Position numbers and translations under genes: made by a program. The notes below the pieces were generated by a model that was not told the origin of the DNA, made no database searches, and saw only the letters and a list, made by a program, of their open reading frames with translations. From Burkholderia savannae (GTDB lineage: Bacteria; Pseudomonadota; Gammaproteobacteria; Burkholderiales; Burkholderiaceae): a stretch of 64,000 nucleotides of DNA. Position 1 is the first letter of the stretch. Each line of letters starts with the position of its first letter. Where the stretch lies: NCBI RefSeq assembly GCF_001524445.2, contig NZ_CP013418.1, positions 1,240,001 through 1,304,000 on the forward strand, read 5' to 3'. This document shows positions 1-8,920 of the stretch, in pieces.

Positions 1-144
1 ATGAGACTATAAGGAAACTTCCGACAGACTTCTGTCAACGATTGTCAGACGCCCGCGCCGCAATGCTTCGCGGCGCACGGCGCGGCGCGCCGATTCGCGC
101 TAAAGTGGCGCATCCGTCCGCCCATTGCATCGTTCTCGCCGCTC

Positions 145-1356
145 GTGACCGCTCCGCTCTCGATCGCTTCCGCCCGCGCGCTGCACCTCGCGGCCCAAGG
201 CCTGCTGACCCCGCCCCGGCGCAAAGCCGTCAAGGCCGACGTGCTCGACGCGATTCGCCGGATGGCGCAGTTGCAGATCGATACGATCCACGTCGTCGCG
301 CGCAGCCCGTATCTCGTGCTGTTCAGCCGGCTCGGCCCGTATGCGCCGCAATGGCTCGACGAGCATCTCGCCGACAAGAGGCTGTTCGAATACTGGTCGC
401 ACGAGGCCTGCTTCCTGCCGACCGAGGACTTCGGACTGATGCGCCACAAAATGCTCAACCCGGTCGGGATGGGCTGGAAATACGCGGCCGATTGGCACGC
501 GACCCATCGCAAGGAAATCGACGAGCTGCTCGCGCACGTCCGCGCGAACGGCCCCGTGCGCTCCGCCGACTTCACGCGCAGCGCCGGCAAGGGCAACGGC
601 TGGTGGGACTGGAAGCCCGAGAAGCGCCATCTCGAAGTGCTGTTCTCGACCGGGCAGTTGATGGTCGCCGAGCGGCGCAACTTCCAACGCGTGTACGACG
701 TCGCGGAACGCGTGCTGCCGGACTGGGACGACGCGCGCGATCTGCTCCCGCGCGACGCGGTGCTGCCGCGCCTTGTCGACAACACGTGCCGCGCGCTCGG
801 CATCGTGCGCGCGGACTGGATCGCCGACTATTACCGGCTGCCGAAGCGCTCGTATCGCGACGCATTGCATGCGCGCGCGGATGCGGGCGAGCTGCTGCCC
901 GTCGCGGTCGACGGCTGGAAGGAAGACGCGTTCGTGCATCGCGCGCTCGCGCCGCTCGTCGACGCCGCGCGCGACGGCGCGCTGCGCTCGACGGTCACGA
1001 CGCTGCTGTCGCCGTTCGATCCGGTCGTCTGGGACCGGCGGCGCGCGTCGGCGCTGTTCGACTTCGACTACACGATCGAGTGCTACACGCCCGCGCACAA
1101 GCGCCGCTACGGCTACTTCTGCCTGCCGATCCTGCATCGCGGGCGGCTCGTCGGCCGCGTCGACGCGAAGGCGCATCGCGCGCAACGCGTGTTCGAGCTG
1201 AAGGCCGTGCACATCGAGCCGGGCGTGCGGCTCGGCGCGGGGCTCGCGGCCGACGTCGGGCGCGCGGTGCGCAAGCTCGCCGACTGGCACGAGACGCCGG
1301 TGATCGCGATCGGCAATGCGCCGAAGGAGATTGCGCGGGCGATTGGCGCGCAATGA
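145..1356 (+). CDS. ycaQ: YcaQ-family DNA glycosylase (HTH_42 / winged-helix protein)
   Basis: A 403-residue protein of the YcaQ/AlkZ (HTH_42) superfamily, whose members excise alkylated bases or unhook interstrand crosslinks. The sequence shows the family's QxD catalytic-type motif at Q44-I45-D46, inside the stretch LQIDTIHVVARSPYLVLFSR. This is the YcaQ-like variant, as opposed to the QxQ form of the AlkZ branch. Length is close to that of E. coli YcaQ (about 410 residues). The start at 145 is the first ATG in frame ahead of the conserved N-terminal helix. No clear ribosome binding site precedes it, so a nearby alternative start cannot be excluded. The gene stands alone; both flanks are non-coding. 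Assignment to the superfamily is firm. Crosslink activity is inferred from the family. Confidence 0.85.
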   Translation: MTAPLSIASARALHLAAQGLLTPPRRKAVKADVLDAIRRMAQLQIDTIHVVARSPYLVLFSRLGPYAPQWLDEHLADKRLFEYWSHEACFLPTEDFGLMRHKMLNPVGMGWKYAADWHATHRKEIDELLAHVRANGPVRSADFTRSAGKGNGWWDWKPEKRHLEVLFSTGQLMVAERRNFQRVYDVAERVLPDWDDARDLLPRDAVLPRLVDNTCRALGIVRADWIADYYRLPKRSYRDALHARADAGELLPVAVDGWKEDAFVHRALAPLVDAARDGALRSTVTTLLSPFDPVVWDRRRASALFDFDYTIECYTPAHKRRYGYFCLPILHRGRLVGRVDAKAHRAQRVFELKAVHIEPGVRLGAGLAADVGRAVRKLADWHETPVIAIGNAPKEIARAIGAQ

Positions 1357-1952
1357 CGGACGCGGACGATGGCGAGGCCGGGTTGAAGTTGAAGTTGAAA
1401 TGGAAACCGAAGGCGACGCCGAGGTCGTAAGCGAAGCCACAGCCGAAAGCGAAGCGTGGCCGGAATCGAAGTCGAAGTCGAAAACCGCATCGACGGCAAA
1501 CCATCGATACCCCCCTGCCGCCGCCGCGCGCGCTGACGAACGTCGCCGGTGCCGGCCCGTCGCGCTTTCCGTTCGCATCGACGCCCGTCGACAAGGAAAC
1601 AAGGAAGCGCTTCACGAGAATGCGATTCGCCGCGCTTTCCCGCAGCGTGCGCGCACGGACTGCATAGAGTTGGGCCTCGGCCGCAAGCGCCCGCACGCCG
1701 TCCCGAACGGCTGCGCGCCACCGCAAGCCGCGGCGCCGAAACAGACGGCCACCACGCGCACGCCGACTTCCCGTTCGACTCGCCGACGAACCGCCGGCCG
1801 ATCGACGCCGCGCGCATTCTCGCAAACGAGCGACCGGCCCGCCCGCCGCCAACCGCGCCGAGCAAGGATCGACGCGCACGCGATGCGCCGCCGCGAACGG
1901 CCTTCGATCGCGGCGGCGCAGGCAACCCGGCCGCCGCCCGCGCGTCGCGCGC
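1357..1952. other. Non-coding region with degenerate GAAGTT/GAAGTC simple repeats
   Basis: About 600 bases between the YcaQ-like gene and the DUF1653 gene. The first 130 bases hold degenerate hexamer-like runs (GAAGTTGAAGTTGAAA near 1383, then GAAGTCGAAGTCGAAA near 1467). The rest is GC-rich with no ORF of recognisable family. I see no gene here. Confidence 0.5.
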
Positions 1953-2171
1953 TCAGCCGCTCAGCTTGCGAAAGCGCGGCGTGCCGTCGTCGAGCGTTTC
2001 GTTGAACATCGCCTCGGGGCGCACCCATAGGCTGCGCTCCTTCGGCCACAGCTGCTCGTAGACGACAAGCGATTCCTCCGTCTCCGAATGCCGCGCGACG
2101 CCGACCACGCGGTACAGCCCGCCCTTGTAATGACGATGCGTCGCGATGCGTTCGGCTTCCTGCTCGGTCAT
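1953..2171 (-). CDS. DUF1653 family small protein
   Basis: A 72-residue protein matching the DUF1653 pattern: HYKGGLYRVVGVARHSET, then VVYEQLW, then LWVRPEAMFNE. This is a compact beta-rich domain of unknown function, common in proteobacteria. I place the start at 2171 (MTEQEAERI) rather than the upstream in-frame ATG at 2195. The longer form adds eight residues that do not belong to the domain, and GGAGCGCATC precedes the 2171 ATG as a plausible ribosome binding site. It runs in the same direction as the GNAT gene upstream, about 75 bases away. The function is unknown; the family assignment is by recognition of the motif pattern. Confidence 0.8.
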   Translation of the reverse strand: MTEQEAERIATHRHYKGGLYRVVGVARHSETEESLVVYEQLWPKERSLWVRPEAMFNETLDDGTPRFRKLSG

Positions 2172-2246
2172 GATGCGCTCCCTGAAAATCGGCAAGCGCG
2201 TATTGTATGCGCGGGCGAGCGCACGAACGCAGCGCGCCCGACGTAC

Positions 2247-2699
2247 TCAGCGCGCCTCAGGTTGCGCGTACACGTTCGGCCGATGCAGTTCCATCCAGCG
2301 TTCCGGATGCGCGGGCGCGACGAAGCCGACGGGCCGGTACAGGCCGTGCGCGTCGCTCGTGACGAGCATCACGCGGCGCAACCCGCGCACGGCGTCGTGC
2401 GCGAACACGTGATCGATCAGCGCGCGGCCGTAGCCGTTGCCGCGAAACGCGCGCAGGACGAATACGTCGCACAGATACGCGAACGTCGCGCGATCGGTAA
2501 CGAGCCGCGCGAAGCCGACGAGCCGTTCGTCGAGATACGCGCCGAAGCACAGCGATCCGGCGATCGCCCGCTCGACCACGTCGCGCGGAATGCCCGTCGA
2601 CCAATGCGCTTCGTCGCGCAGGAACGCGTGAATCGCGTCGATGTCGAGTTCGGCGTTGTCGGTCGAAAAGCGCAGCGCGGACGTCGATGAGGTGGACAC
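2247..2699 (-). CDS. GNAT family N-acetyltransferase
   Basis: A 150-residue single-domain GNAT acetyltransferase. The acetyl-CoA binding signature is visible as VFVLRAFRGNGYGRALIDHV (motif A, R-x-x-G-x-G/A type), preceded by the beta strand LVGFARLVTDRATFAYLCD. The C-terminal strand carries LYRPVGF, the usual Y near the end of the fold. The substrate cannot be read from the sequence; this small subtype (about 140-150 residues) covers amino groups on many small molecules. Start at 2699 follows a CCGGAGCCCTGCC stretch with GGAG as a ribosome binding site. Its neighbour downstream on the same strand is the DUF1653 gene. Confidence 0.85.
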   Translation of the reverse strand: MSTSSTSALRFSTDNAELDIDAIHAFLRDEAHWSTGIPRDVVERAIAGSLCFGAYLDERLVGFARLVTDRATFAYLCDVFVLRAFRGNGYGRALIDHVFAHDAVRGLRRVMLVTSDAHGLYRPVGFVAPAHPERWMELHRPNVYAQPEAR

Positions 2700-2860
2700 G
2701 GCAGGGCTCCGGAAAACAAAACGCCGATGGCGAATGTTTTAGACGATAACGCGAAGCGCAGGCGTTCAACAAGGGACGCGACGATGCCGCGCGTTTCGCG
2801 GTGCGGGATGCATGTCGAAGCGCGTGCTCGACGCGCCGCGCGCTCGCGCCTCGCGCGGCG

Positions 2861-2898
2861 TGAGTGAGTGAGTGAGTGAGTGAGTGAGTGAGTGAGTG
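2861..2898. repeat. TGAG tetranucleotide microsatellite (about 9.5 copies)
   Basis: A perfect run of TGAG units covers 2861-2898, followed by TGCGTGAGTGCG. It lies about 55 bases beyond the stop codon of the AraC-type gene (minus strand) and outside every gene I accept. Tetranucleotide runs of this length are prone to slipped-strand length change. Confidence 0.9.
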
Positions 2899-2953
2899 CG
2901 TGAGTGCGCGCGGCGTGCGATGCGAGCGCGAACGGCGACGCCGACGATCGCGG

Positions 2954-4120
2954 CTAGGACGACGCCGCCCGCCCGGAAAAGCGCCGCGACCGCGTGCGTA
3001 CGCCCGCCTGCTCGAGCGTCTCGCTCGGCGTGTGGCCGAACGCCGCCTTGAACGCCCGGCTGAAGTATTTTTCGTCCGCGAACCCGTGCCTCCACGCAAC
3101 GGAGGCGATCGACTCCGCCGGCCGCGCCGGATTCGCCAACACATGCCGAGCCAGCTCGAGCCGCCTGCGTCGAACCCGGTGCATGATGCCGCCCATCGGC
3201 TCGAAGAGCTGATAGAGCTTGGCCCGCGACATGCCCACGGCCTTGCAGATCGAGTCGGGCGTCAGGTCGAGCGCAAGGAGATGGGCGTCGATGTGCCGCT
3301 GAACGCGCTGCCTGAGCAGCATGCCGATCTCCCGCCCCGCCTCCGCCACGGCGTCGGGCGTCCCGGACACGCACGCGTTCGCGAGGCGCGCCGTCGATCG
3401 GGCGATGTCGGGAATCTCGGCGGTCGTCAGTATCGGCAGGTTGCGAATCAACGAGCGGATGTGATCGGCGAGCAATCGCCCGGTGCCGGACATCAGCGAA
3501 CTTCCGTGCAAGCTGTCCACCCGCGTCGAAAGCAGCGCCCGCGGAACGGCGAGCCACAGCATCGAGCCCGCGGCGATCCGTGAGTCGAACGGTTGCCCGG
3601 CGTCGACGAGATATAGCTCGTCGGGCCGCTTGACGCCGGTTTCGGATGCGCTCTGCCAGACGAGCGCACCGCTCGCATGCAACGTGAATTGACAGACGTC
3701 GAGACCGTCCGCGCGAATCCGAGGCCGGTTGCGCGTCGCCTTGATCGTCGCGCGGCGCGCGGCGTGAAGCCAGCGATGCTCGCCGACCGACATCGCACCG
3801 ACGGCCGCCCCCGTATAGTCCCAGTCGAACGGCACGCTCGCGGAATCCTCGAGCGAATATGCGCAATGGCCGCCGGCCGTCCAGACTTCGAATCGATCGC
3901 GCGCGGGCACGTCCAAAGTCGAAAATCGCTGGATATCGATATGCGTTTCGCCCACGTCGCCCCCGATATACGTCGTTTTTGCGACGAGATAGGAACGCTC
4001 GATTTCGATTTGAATCAATTCGGCCGAGCATTCGCCGATCGTTACCCGTCGCGCCGAGACGTTCAACGCTCGCGCATGGCCGGCGCCCCGTCGCGCCAAA
4101 AATAGACGGGAATCCACCAT
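2954..4120 (-). CDS. AraC family transcriptional regulator
   Basis: A 388-residue AraC/XylS regulator with a large N-terminal sensing region of the AraC-binding-like type (roughly residues 40-220) and a C-terminal double helix-turn-helix (roughly 275-375). The first HTH contains LTPDSICKAVGMSRAKLYQL. The second ends in SIASVAWRHGFADEKYFSRA, then FKAAFGHTPSE, the hallmark AraC signature. The ligand is unknown. It is divergent from the secreted-protein gene at 4269, sharing a 148-base AT-richer intergenic region, so control of that neighbour is a reasonable guess. The start is uncertain: no strong ribosome binding site is visible and the next in-frame Met lies inside the sensing domain. Confidence 0.85.
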   Translation of the reverse strand: MVDSRLFLARRGAGHARALNVSARRVTIGECSAELIQIEIERSYLVAKTTYIGGDVGETHIDIQRFSTLDVPARDRFEVWTAGGHCAYSLEDSASVPFDWDYTGAAVGAMSVGEHRWLHAARRATIKATRNRPRIRADGLDVCQFTLHASGALVWQSASETGVKRPDELYLVDAGQPFDSRIAAGSMLWLAVPRALLSTRVDSLHGSSLMSGTGRLLADHIRSLIRNLPILTTAEIPDIARSTARLANACVSGTPDAVAEAGREIGMLLRQRVQRHIDAHLLALDLTPDSICKAVGMSRAKLYQLFEPMGGIMHRVRRRRLELARHVLANPARPAESIASVAWRHGFADEKYFSRAFKAAFGHTPSETLEQAGVRTRSRRFSGRAASS

Positions 4121-4268
4121 CCGCGCGATACGCGTTCAATATACTCGGCCACGCGGGGAAACCCGTTTCATTCAGCCGTCGCCGCGATATCCAAGCCGTC
4201 CCGCGGCTGATATCCGCGCATCGGCAAGCATTCCTCGCGACAACAATTAACGAAAACCTGGGGATATC

Positions 4269-4844
4269 ATGAAAATCAAATCCGCATTAATCGCCGTGAT
4301 TGCGCAAGCGGCGGTATCCGGTGTCTGCGCCGCGAGCGCCGACACCGGCGACCTCGACGTCAACCAGCTCCGCGCGGCCGTGTCCAACACGACGACGCGC
4401 GCATCCGGCGGCATCGACCAGTCCAGTCTCACTTCGGAGCAACAGGAACAACTCGTCCAGTGGCTCGCCGGCGCCCCTTCGCAGAAATGGAAACCGGGGC
4501 CGATCTGCATGTGGAATTGTCCGCCGCCGTTCGGAAGCCTGTCGGCGGACCCGCAGCGTGTCAACGTGCCGGTCAGCGGCACGGGCAGCACGACCATTCA
4601 CTGGACGTGGGACGAATCCCACCAATACCCGATCGCGGAATACGCATGCCTGTGGGTCACGACGCCCGGCGATTCCCAGGCCTACGTCGTGGATTGCGAA
4701 CATCCGGGCAATCGCTACACGGTTTATATCCCGTGGATCGGCCAGGGGTCCTACAACTTCTTCGTCGCGCTTCGGCAGCAGTCGCCCGCGCCGGTTGCCG
4801 GCATGCCCGTGCTGGCCGCGACGACGGTGACCGGCACCCGGTGA
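4269..4844 (+). CDS. Secreted protein of unknown function
   Basis: A 191-residue protein with a classical signal peptide, MKIKSALIAVIAQAAVSGVCA followed by a probable cleavage after ASA near residue 24. The mature part has a short helical region (residues 28-75, with EQQEQLVQWLAG), then a Pro/Cys/Trp segment (ICMWNCPPPFGS). The remainder is a beta-rich domain (STTIHWTWDESHQYPIAEYA, then YNFFVALRQQ) that resembles a fibronectin/Ig-like fold in pattern only. Four cysteines remain in the mature chain and could form disulfides. I do not recognise the family. The start at 4269 follows GGGGATATC. It is divergent from an AraC regulator and followed by a strong terminator, so it is a single-gene unit. 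Confidence 0.75.
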   Translation: MKIKSALIAVIAQAAVSGVCAASADTGDLDVNQLRAAVSNTTTRASGGIDQSSLTSEQQEQLVQWLAGAPSQKWKPGPICMWNCPPPFGSLSADPQRVNVPVSGTGSTTIHWTWDESHQYPIAEYACLWVTTPGDSQAYVVDCEHPGNRYTVYIPWIGQGSYNFFVALRQQSPAPVAGMPVLAATTVTGTR

Positions 4845-4853
4845 TCGTGCATG

Positions 4854-4906
4854 AAGGCGCGCCGCGCCGGCGCGTCGCCCGATACGCGACGCGGCGCGCC
4901 TTTTCG
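4854..4906 (+). terminator. Rho-independent terminator after the secreted-protein gene
   Basis: AAGGCGCGCCGCG (4854-4866) pairs perfectly with CGCGGCGCGCCTT (4890-4902) and runs into TTTTCG. It sits 10 bases after the stop codon at 4844. The stem is 13 bp; the T tract is short, as is common in GC-rich genomes. Confidence 0.75.
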
Positions 4907-5272
4907 TGCCGGGCGGAATGCGAGGCGGCGCGTTGCCCGACGCCGCTTGTCGACGAGCGGCACTCGAAGGCGAAGGCAACGCGCTCATGCGCCGCATTCG
5001 CGCCGACGAGCGCGCGGCCGTGAACGCGACGCCGCGGGCGACGCCGTCGGACGGCACGTACGCATCGGGCCAGCGCAGCCGGCGAGAAAAGAAACGCGCT
5101 TGCCGCCGACGCGTCCGGCGCGCTCCGCCCGACGCCGGTCGCCGGCCTCATCCGAATCGATTCGATTCGATCGCGCGCCCCGCGACTCGGCAGCGCGTCG
5201 ATCGACGTTCGCCGCGCCCGCCGTGCAAACGCGGGCCGCGCGAGAGGCGGCGAGCCGCGGCGATGCGCGCCG
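4907..5272. other. Non-coding stretch
   Basis: About 365 GC-rich bases between the terminator of the secreted-protein gene and the end of the NnrU gene. Open frames exist on both strands, but their translations are the Arg/Ala-rich type produced by codon bias, with no domain or signal peptide. I see no gene. Confidence 0.5.
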
Positions 5273-5851
5273 TCATGCGAACGGCCGCACGCCGATCAGC
5301 CAGCCATGCAATGCGAACGCGAACAACCCCCAAACGACGAGCCCCACGCCGAGCGCGACGCCGTCGCGTACAAGCGATCCCGCCGGATAGCGAACGCCGT
5401 CGCGCCGATCGCGCGCACGCGAAGCGATGAAGTCGACGAACGCCCATGCGAAGAACGCGGCGAACAGCAGCTCCGCGTGCAGCGTCCCGTTCGCGAGCAG
5501 ATGCGCGCCCGCCCACACCATCACGCCCGCGAGCATCGGATGGCCGACGAGCGCCTTGATTCGCGTGCCCGGCACGTAGGCGGCCGCGAGCAGCACGAAC
5601 GCGATCGCGGTCAGGAGCGCCGTCAAGTGCCTGACGCCGACGGGCGGAAACCACAGCGACGCCGTATCCGCGCGCGCAAGCCCGTAGCCCCAGACGATCA
5701 GCACGAACCCGACCACCGACGCGAACGCGTACATCCCCTTCCAGCGCCGCTCGCCGAGGCTCGCGATATGCGCGGCGCGCCAGTCGCCCGCGACGATTCG
5801 AATCGAATGCGTACCCAGGAAGATCACCAAACCGAGAATCAGGACGACCAT
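5273..5851 (-). CDS. NnrU family integral membrane protein
   Basis: A 192-residue membrane protein of the NnrU family (IPR009915 type), found near denitrification genes in some bacteria and without a proven biochemical role. The opening MVVLILGLVIFLGTHSIRI is the family signature, with the conserved GxHS(I/V)R just after the first helix. Five to six hydrophobic segments follow, including VVGFVLIVWGYGLARA and VVWGLFAFALHGWLIG. I choose the ATG at 5851: GGAGA lies at a normal distance from it, but only two bases from the alternative ATG at 5857 that would add MH. The gene stands alone, with no nitrite or nitric-oxide reductase genes nearby. Confidence 0.85.
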   Translation of the reverse strand: MVVLILGLVIFLGTHSIRIVAGDWRAAHIASLGERRWKGMYAFASVVGFVLIVWGYGLARADTASLWFPPVGVRHLTALLTAIAFVLLAAAYVPGTRIKALVGHPMLAGVMVWAGAHLLANGTLHAELLFAAFFAWAFVDFIASRARDRRDGVRYPAGSLVRDGVALGVGLVVWGLFAFALHGWLIGVRPFA

Positions 5852-6367
5852 GTGCATGTCTCCAGGTGGGGAAATCTTGTTGTCGGCCGAATCGGCATAC
5901 GATGCCGCCGTGCATCGTACACCTCGCATCGCGCCCTTCCGCATCCTCCGTACCATCGTTTCTCGTCTGGGCCGCCGGCGCACCGCGCGGTTCACGACCG
6001 CGCGCGCGGCGCAACGCCCGCAAGGCCCGCTCGATCTCGCGATCGGCCGACGCGCGCGCATCGGGATACCTCGCCATGCCGCGCACACCTGCCGCGCTGC
6101 CTTGCGCCGGCCTCGCCGCGCGCGCTCGCGTTCGTGCCGGCAACACCGGGATGCGACGGTACCGGCCCGCGCTTGCAGGCCCAAGCGCGACGCGACGACT
6201 GACGTCCGACGCCCGACGCTTGCTGCGCATGTCCGCGCACGATCGCACTTCGCTTTTTTGTTGTCGCCCTGCTGTCGCCCTGTTGCGTCTCGCCGACATG
6301 TCATCGCGCACACCGTACACCATTGCGCGTGCCGGCGCGCGCCGCGCGGCGGCGTGCCGCAGCCGCG
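5852..6367. other. Non-coding stretch upstream of the NnrU gene
   Basis: Just over 500 bases holding the NnrU promoter side and the 3' flank of the TfoX-domain gene. A short direct repeat, TGTCGCCCTG, occurs twice near 6262-6282. No ORF shows a recognisable domain. Several frames are open on both strands only because the DNA is GC-rich. Confidence 0.45.
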
Positions 6368-6733
6368 CTACTTCCGCTTCGCGCGGCGCGCGCCGGCCCC
6401 CGCGCGAACGGCCGCGCGATAGGCGCCGCGACACCAGTCGCGCAATGTGCCCACGTCTTCGAGCACGTCGGCGGGCGTCTCGAAATAGCCGCCGACGACG
6501 ACCGTTCGCGTGCGCCCCGGATACGAGAACGGCCGCATGCCCGCTCGCTCGAACGCCGCGCGATTGTCATCGTCGACGCGCAGGAACAGCGATCCCGCAT
6601 GGACGAAGCCGAACAGCACGCCGTCGATCCTGAGCGACGCGCCGCTGAAGAAGCGCGCGACGCCGATCGGCCCGAGCGCTTCGAGCTGCTCGGCGAGCTC
6701 GTCCGCGCGCAGCTTTTCCGCTTTCCAGTTCAT
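6368..6733 (-). CDS. TfoX N-terminal domain protein
   Basis: A 121-residue protein consisting of a lone TfoX/Sxy N-terminal domain. Typical features are the opening helix MNWKAEKLRADELAEQLEAL, then ARFFSGASLRIDGVLFGFV, FLRVDD, and the F(S/R)Y segment PFSYPGR. In competence regulators this domain is followed by a C-terminal domain, which is absent here, as in many small stand-alone homologues. The role is unknown. The start at 6733 (MNWK) is chosen because the in-frame extension upstream is Arg-rich and overlaps the M20 peptidase gene. It lies directly downstream of that peptidase gene on the same strand, so the two may be co-transcribed. Confidence 0.75.
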   Translation of the reverse strand: MNWKAEKLRADELAEQLEALGPIGVARFFSGASLRIDGVLFGFVHAGSLFLRVDDDNRAAFERAGMRPFSYPGRTRTVVVGGYFETPADVLEDVGTLRDWCRGAYRAAVRAGAGARRAKRK

Positions 6734-6842
6734 CGCTCGCCGCCGCGCCGCGCCGCGCGCGGTCGAACGCCCGCCGCCACGCGGCCGCATGCTCGCGGCG
6801 GCGCGATCGTCATCGAACGATGAAGACGAATCGACACGCGCA

Positions 6843-8294
6843 TCAACGTGCGGCGGCAACCACGTCGGCCACCGCGGCCGTCAGCTTCTTCGCGTACGGC
6901 ACGTGCAGGAACTCGTTCGGCCCGTGCGCGTTCGATTTCGGGCCGAGCACGCCGCACACCATGAATTGCGCGGCCGGGAAGCCCTCCTGCAGCACGTTCA
7001 TCAGCGGGATCGTGCCGCCCAGGCCCATGTACGCGCAGTCGGCGCCGAAGTGCCGGCGCGACGCGTCGCCGAGCGCCGCGCCGAGCCACGGCGCGACGTC
7101 GGGCGCGTTCCAGCCGGTCGCCGCGCCCGCGTCGGGCTTGAACGTGACCTTCGCGTTGTACGGCGGATCAAGCTCGAGCAGCGCCTTCAGCTGCTGCACC
7201 GCCTGCGCGGCGTCGACGAGCGGCGGCAGCCGCAGCGACAGCTTGAACGCGGTGCGCGGCCGCAGCACGTTGCCCGCGTTCTCGAGCGCGGGCAGCCCTT
7301 GCGCGCCCGTGACGGACAGCGACGGCCGCCACGTCGAATTGAGTAGCGCCTCGCTCGGATCGTCGGTCGTCGGCAGCACCGGCTTGCCGTCCTGCCCGCA
7401 TGCCCACGGCAGCCCCTTCCACACGGCGTCGCCGAGAATCGACGCGGCCGCCTCGGTCTCGCGCAGGCGGCTCGCGGGCACCTCGCAATGGAACGACGAC
7501 GGCAGCAGATTGCCGGTAGCCGCATCCTCGAGCCGCTCGAACAGCTGGCGCATCACGCGGAAGCTCGACGGCGCGATCCCGCCGTACACGCCCGAATGCA
7601 CGCCCTCCTCGAGCACCTCGACCTGCAGGTCGCCCGACACGAGCCCGCGCAGCGACGTGGTGAGCCACAGCTGATCGTAGTTGCCCGCGCCCGAATCGAG
7701 GCACACGACGAGGCTCACGTCGCCGAGCCGCGCGCGCAGCGCGTCGACGTACGGCAGCAGGTCGTAGCTGCCCGACTCCTCGCAGGTCTCGATGAGGCCG
7801 ACGCAGCGCGGCCGCTCGATGCCTTGCGCGTCGAGCGCGCCGAGCGCCGCGAGGCTCGCGTAGATCGCGTAGCCGTCGTCCGCGCCGCCGCGGCCGTACA
7901 GCTTGCCGCCCTCGAGCTTCGGCGTCCACGGGCCGAGATCGGCGCGCCAGCCGTCGAATTCGGGCTGCTTGTCGAGGTGACCGTAGAGCAGGATCGTGTC
8001 GGCGCTGCCCGCGCGCGTCGCGGGCGTCTCGAAGAAGATCACCGGCGTGCGGCCGGCGAGCCGCACGATCTCGACCTTCAGCCCCTTGACCGGCTGCCGC
8101 TCGGCCCATTGCGCGGCGTCGACGACGACGCGCTCGATGTAGCCGTGCTTCGCCCAGTCGGGATCGAATGCGGGGCTTTTCGCGGGCACCGCGATGTAGT
8201 CGGTCAACGCGTGCAGGATCTCGTCGCTCCATTTGCGTTCGATGAAATCGGCGAGGCGGTCGTGGTCGATGGCGGAAGCGGTGGCGGTGGTCAT
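6843..8294 (-). CDS. M20 family metallopeptidase (dipeptidase/carboxypeptidase-like)
   Basis: A 483-residue M20 zinc peptidase, probably cytosolic, that hydrolyses dipeptides or acyl-amino acids. The metal-site residues are readable: H106 in LLYGHLDKQ, D139 in YGRGGADDG, the E172-E173 pair in IETCEESGS, D200 in VVCLDSG, and a late His in SNAHGPNEF. The insert between the two halves (about residues 210-330) is the usual dimerisation domain. Length fits the M20A/M20F dipeptidase group. Start at 8294 (MTTATASAID) begins just before the first conserved helix. The TfoX-domain gene follows about 110 bases downstream. The substrate is not predictable from sequence. Confidence 0.88.
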   Translation of the reverse strand: MTTATASAIDHDRLADFIERKWSDEILHALTDYIAVPAKSPAFDPDWAKHGYIERVVVDAAQWAERQPVKGLKVEIVRLAGRTPVIFFETPATRAGSADTILLYGHLDKQPEFDGWRADLGPWTPKLEGGKLYGRGGADDGYAIYASLAALGALDAQGIERPRCVGLIETCEESGSYDLLPYVDALRARLGDVSLVVCLDSGAGNYDQLWLTTSLRGLVSGDLQVEVLEEGVHSGVYGGIAPSSFRVMRQLFERLEDAATGNLLPSSFHCEVPASRLRETEAAASILGDAVWKGLPWACGQDGKPVLPTTDDPSEALLNSTWRPSLSVTGAQGLPALENAGNVLRPRTAFKLSLRLPPLVDAAQAVQQLKALLELDPPYNAKVTFKPDAGAATGWNAPDVAPWLGAALGDASRRHFGADCAYMGLGGTIPLMNVLQEGFPAAQFMVCGVLGPKSNAHGPNEFLHVPYAKKLTAAVADVVAAAR

Positions 8295-8920
8295 GGCGCG
8301 GAGCAGACGAACTGTCTGACGGAAGTGGAGTGGCGATGATAGCGCCGGTGCGGGCAGTTATGCACGCGCCGAAAAAAGCGACGCGCGTTGTGCGATGCAA
8401 CTCGGTTGCGCGTTCGTCGCGCCGAATCGGAAACCGGCGGCCCGCAGAAGCCGCCATCGACGGCGAGGTCGCGGCGAGCCGCCGCCGAACGCGTGTTGCG
8501 GCCGCACATCGGGAATATGTGCGTTTGCGGCCCGCTCGCATGCGACGTATGCGCGTGCCACGTCCGCATTTTGTGTAGCTCGGGATGCGCGCCTGCGATT
8601 CTCGTGTAGGCGATGAGCTTGTTTGCGGACTGCGCGCTCAAGATGCGTGCGCGTGCGAGCGCCGCGAGATGCGCACTCGGTTGCGGCAAGGACGTTCGCA
8701 GCGTGCGCGTCGTACGACGCGCGCTGTCGCGATACGCATGTTCGCGACGTGCGCGCCCAAGAGACGCGCGTCTACGGCGCACGCACGGCGTTCGGCCCGC
8801 GATGTCGCGGGCCGAACGCCGCTCGCTCCGCTCCGGCACCGAATCGAGCCGCCCCGCCGCCTTCGTCTGCGCATCGCCCCGACACCGCACGCGCACGCGC
8901 CGCCGCCCGGGCGGCGCGCG
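8295..8920. other. Non-coding stretch between the M20 peptidase and FtrA-like genes
   Basis: About 626 bases with no credible gene. It holds the promoter side of the M20 peptidase gene and, near 8787-8820, a strong hairpin described separately. Open frames on all strands translate to Arg/Ala/Cys-rich sequence without motifs. Confidence 0.45.
8787..8820. terminator. Perfect 16-bp inverted repeat downstream of the FtrA-like gene
   Basis: GGCGTTCGGCCCGCGA (8787-8802) and its exact complement TCGCGGGCCGAACGCC (8805-8820) are separated by only two bases. It lies about 100 bases beyond the stop of the FtrA-like gene (minus strand). There is no T tract on either side, so it could be a factor-dependent terminator, an mRNA 3'-end stabiliser or a repeat element. 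Confidence 0.5.

Noticed and set aside
1316..2061. Plus-strand ORFs in the region after the YcaQ-like gene
   Set aside because: Overlapping Arg/Ala/Pro-rich frames in several phases, typical of codon-bias noise.
5148..6434. Longer NnrU protein reading through the upstream region
   Set aside because: The extension is Arg-rich and without family match. GGAGA at the ATG at 5851 decides the start.
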